Of a DNA stretch of 64,000 nucleotides, positions 62,601-64,000 are shown piece by piece (positions within the stretch are counted from its first letter, which is position 1; each line of letters starts with the position of its first letter). The DNA is from Chryseobacterium sp. SSA4.19 (GTDB lineage: Bacteria; Bacteroidota; Bacteroidia; Flavobacteriales; Weeksellaceae). The notes beneath the pieces are model-generated. The model searched no databases. It saw only the letters and a program-made list of their open reading frames with translations, and was not told the DNA's origin. The position numbers and the translations under genes were made by a program. Location of the stretch: contig NZ_JAKVIP010000009.1 of the NCBI RefSeq assembly GCF_022601875.1, positions 62,001 to 126,000 of the forward strand. Direction: 5' to 3'.

Positions 62601-64000
62601 AGCACCCTGCAGCCTTTAGTGGATATGAACATTGATGATATTGTAATGAACGGAAATGATATGGGGGATATTACCATTTCTGCAACAAACGGGTATTCTC
62701 TTAATGTATATGATGTTGATGTAAAAGTAAATTCAGCAGGGGTAATCGGCAATAACAGTCTTCATGTAACAGGAACCGTTAATAACAATACTTCATCACC
62801 AACGATTGATCTCACCGCAGAAATGAGGGATTTCGATGTGGCATTTGCACAGCAGTTTGTAACAACGGTGTTCGGGAATTTAAGGGGCAAAGCGACAGGG
62901 GATCTTAAAATAAACGGTAAATTCAGCAATCTGGATTACAGCGGCGATATTGCCCTGAAAGGTTTCGGATTAAAACTTTTATTTACCGGAGTGGATTATT
63001 CATTTGATGATACTGTGATTCCATTAACGAAAGGGCTTGCTCTTCTTAATAATGTTGAAGTTCATGACGGAAGGACCAATTCTAAAGGTAATATTTCCGG
63101 GGCGATCCAGTTTGAAACCCTTTCTTCAATGGGGGTCAACTTGGTAATGAGAGCTGATAATCTCTTAGTCCTGAATACCACCCAGAAAGATTCGGACCTT
63201 TTCTGGGGAAGGGTCTATGGTCAGGGGGACCTTTATGTGGATGGTCCGGTTTCAGGTTTAAGCATATCAACACCGAATATGAAAGCGTTGAATGGCAGTA
63301 CTTTTACATTTAATTCGGGATCCACCTCCAATGTGGAAGAATTTAAAATGCTGAGGTTCCTGAAAGAAGGAAAAAACGGATTGGTTACACTTGAAGAAAA
63401 GAAAAAATCCGGGGCTAATATGAATATTGATTTTGCCCTTGATGTTGATAAAGGAACTACGGTAAATGTGCTGATCGGTGATGATATCGGAAGCATCATG
63501 GTGAAAGGAGCTGCTGAAAAGCTGCGTTTCCAGATGAGCAGACAGGGCAATATTGCGATGAACGGAACCTACAGTGTTGAGAATGGTACCTTTATTTCAA
63601 AAGCAATCCTTAATAAAACCTTCCAGATTGAAAAAGGAAGCAGTATCCATTGGGATGGGGATGCCATAAAACCGGCACTTGATATCACCGCAAATTATGT
63701 AAGGATGGTTTCCAATGCAGGGGAATATCTGAATATGGGAGGACTTCAGCCGGTAAGTATCTTGCTTCAGGCGAATATTACGCAGTCGCTTGTCGATCCT
63801 AAAATAGATCTTAACGTTACTGCGCTGGATGTTTCAAGCCAGGTTAAAGAAACCTTGGCAGCAAAAATGAGTCAGGAAGGAGAGAAAGTTCTGCAGTTTG
63901 GTTCTATATTGCTGTTAAACAGTTTTAACGTTTCCAAAACCGGTGGGGTAGATATAGATGTTGCCGGAGTTGCAGAGTCTTCGGGCTATAATATACTGCT
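59661..64000 (+). CDS. TamB-like translocation/assembly protein (3' end outside window)
   Basis: At least 1446 residues, open to the right edge. The first 72 are cytoplasmic and polar, with an amphipathic helix pattern (NAGDKVKETVKEASELATDA); a membrane helix lies at about residues 73-97 (ARLLLILFWFTLGLIAVIF). The rest is long repetitive beta structure as in AsmA/TamB proteins, and the visible C-terminal part (SILLQANITQSLVDPKIDLN) resembles the DUF490 region. TamB spans the periplasm and helps lipid transport or outer-membrane protein assembly. Starts four bases from tsaD on the other strand. Confidence 0.88.
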   Translation, partial: MAKLENNNENENKKSVAGNLGDQVQKAVENAGDKVKETVKEASELATDAIKHPVETAEEFGKQAVKDVTSYSWWARLLLILFWFTLGLIAVIFIVINLPVTKQWAADQALQIVNRDFKAQMSTESVDVDFFGDVQIKGLKIKDYKGADFITAKEFTANSDWFSLATNIGKNNSLSFNSLTLKNANVKVITYKGDSISNFIRFTQLFDSGKKKDPTKPPFQLNSRLQIIDSQVSIVNLNSPGEQGKWLTATNFNLKAPNVKVNGRNISALINNMSFTTKRWGKSHFVDTFSTELSMTKDFLFLKDLTLNTDHSLLQGDIKFNLHDDGSWSDFADKVKWEMNLQQGSQLNGYDISYFVTNWDNFKPFNVSGKMAGPLNNFKLDNFLIRNPDVNIATRTMRVNRLLKGNFLIETNDLSADFTYKDLKAMMPSFIAKKMKNFADDFGKLKYNGTASVNPDKVYVSSGNLITGIGQAKITGFSLTDYSSSMPKYVGIAEIKDLNTSVITKNKSVGLISGRFDINGQSFDVNTMRLVTKSRITSIEIMDKEINNVYLDGLLDHKKYNGLITVDDDQAKAEIKGLIDFSTSRIAMNVNADLRYLNMNYFTGKPGNQIVSGKVNGKMAMSSINDLTLDVEANDINFATATQKYSIPIAKIKTFAENGGRVIDVDAPGAVNGKISGRYNLGDLTGMVENGLNKILVGPAPRKLYRGQNFTMSFDVQQGLVSYFMPDLKIPQGAKVEGQYDGNSNNLILNADAASLKYVMTKVQEITEADKALADANPSYKINERNNITRDSAMVDSVMVRINTANLDEQIFAKINRIEYNKNILKDITLSGRNENNTILHLAAQFKHGSPEDELDDNLKSYAINVNQSTNTTGDFVFRFEPTEVKFNDVTWAIDTSQELDHSITYRKKEKDFDIRNLRIYSDNSALFIKEAQFKSIRDFYLDAEVNDFAIEKLLDMQAGGNTMNIKGLANGSVKIKMDKSTLQPLVDMNIDDIVMNGNDMGDITISATNGYSLNVYDVDVKVNSAGVIGNNSLHVTGTVNNNTSSPTIDLTAEMRDFDVAFAQQFVTTVFGNLRGKATGDLKINGKFSNLDYSGDIALKGFGLKLLFTGVDYSFDDTVIPLTKGLALLNNVEVHDGRTNSKGNISGAIQFETLSSMGVNLVMRADNLLVLNTTQKDSDLFWGRVYGQGDLYVDGPVSGLSISTPNMKALNGSTFTFNSGSTSNVEEFKMLRFLKEGKNGLVTLEEKKKSGANMNIDFALDVDKGTTVNVLIGDDIGSIMVKGAAEKLRFQMSRQGNIAMNGTYSVENGTFISKAILNKTFQIEKGSSIHWDGDAIKPALDITANYVRMVSNAGEYLNMGGLQPVSILLQANITQSLVDPKIDLNVTALDVSSQVKETLAAKMSQEGEKVLQFGSILLLNSFNVSKTGGVDIDVAGVAESSGYNIL
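59665..59695 (-). promoter_or_regulatory. tsaD promoter inside the tamB coding sequence
   Basis: On the minus strand TAACTTTG (59672-59665) is a perfect -7 box, with TTTG 23 bases before it. It covers the first dozen codons of the divergent tamB-like gene. The tsaD ATG is at 59656, so its leader would be only a few bases. Confidence 0.55.

Noticed and set aside
61103..63550. Several minus-strand frames opposite the tamB-like gene
   Set aside because: The plus strand has a continuous 1446-codon frame with clear TamB features.
1..64000. CRISPR arrays, insertion sequences or prophage genes
   Set aside because: No regularly spaced repeats, transposase, integrase, capsid or cas genes were seen.

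Overview
The window looks like chromosome of a flavobacterium of the Chryseobacterium kind (Bacteroidota, Weeksellaceae). Four things point there: AT-rich DNA with few Shine-Dalgarno sites; many promoters with the Bacteroidota -7 box TAnnTTTG; a complete gldKLMN block for the type IX secretion system (T9SS) core and gliding motor; and a secreted protein ending in a gliding-motility-type C-terminal domain. No prophage, insertion sequence, CRISPR array or rRNA gene was seen, and almost everything reads as core genome. The assignment is by pattern recognition, not by database search.

Layout. 1-5.2 kb: a 5'-nucleotidase split into two genes, dapA, a GNAT acetyltransferase, then an AraC-type regulator coupled to a degenerate receiver, followed by a gene-poor stretch that has its own promoter, a 26-bp inverted repeat and a terminator. 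5.2-16.4 kb (minus strand): recG, a periplasmic thioredoxin, three POT-family peptide transporters with a DUF1016-type nuclease gene among them, and a DPP-IV-like peptidase; together these look like an oligopeptide-use region. 16.5-28.5 kb: small stress-type proteins, a short GT35 glucan-phosphorylase homologue without the PLP lysine, a T9SS-associated secreted protein, DinB-like and transglutaminase-like genes, mtaB, an FMN glutamate-synthase-like enzyme, a surface-type FKBP lipoprotein, an S4 protein and aroK. 28.6-29.0 kb: tRNA-Lys, tRNA-Leu, tRNA-Lys. 29.1-40.4 kb: panC, divergent from a half-length glycogen-synthase-like gene, a DUF4270 lipoprotein, glmS, gldK-gldL-gldM-gldN and a FAD oxidoreductase. 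40.5-48.5 kb: SemiSWEET, two small lipoproteins, and a tripartite RND efflux operon. 48.5-54 kb: a membrane-anchored TPR/HTH regulator, an M20 peptidase and orphan genes. 54.2-64 kb: tRNA-Ser, type I asparaginase, a TrmH-like methylase with two membrane genes, then rsmE, an orphan gene and tsaD on the minus strand, divergent from a tamB-like gene that runs off the right edge.

The genes connect in a few groups. GldK, L, M and N form the T9SS ring and motor; the secreted protein at 20-22 kb is a plausible substrate. The DPP-IV-like enzyme can cut dipeptides that the POT carriers import. tsaD and mtaB act on the same tRNA base (A37). The strongest points for a second look are the 4.9-5.1 kb inverted-repeat element, the phosphorylase homologue with threonine at the PLP-lysine position, and the tsaD/tamB start region, where the tsaD promoter lies inside the tamB coding sequence.
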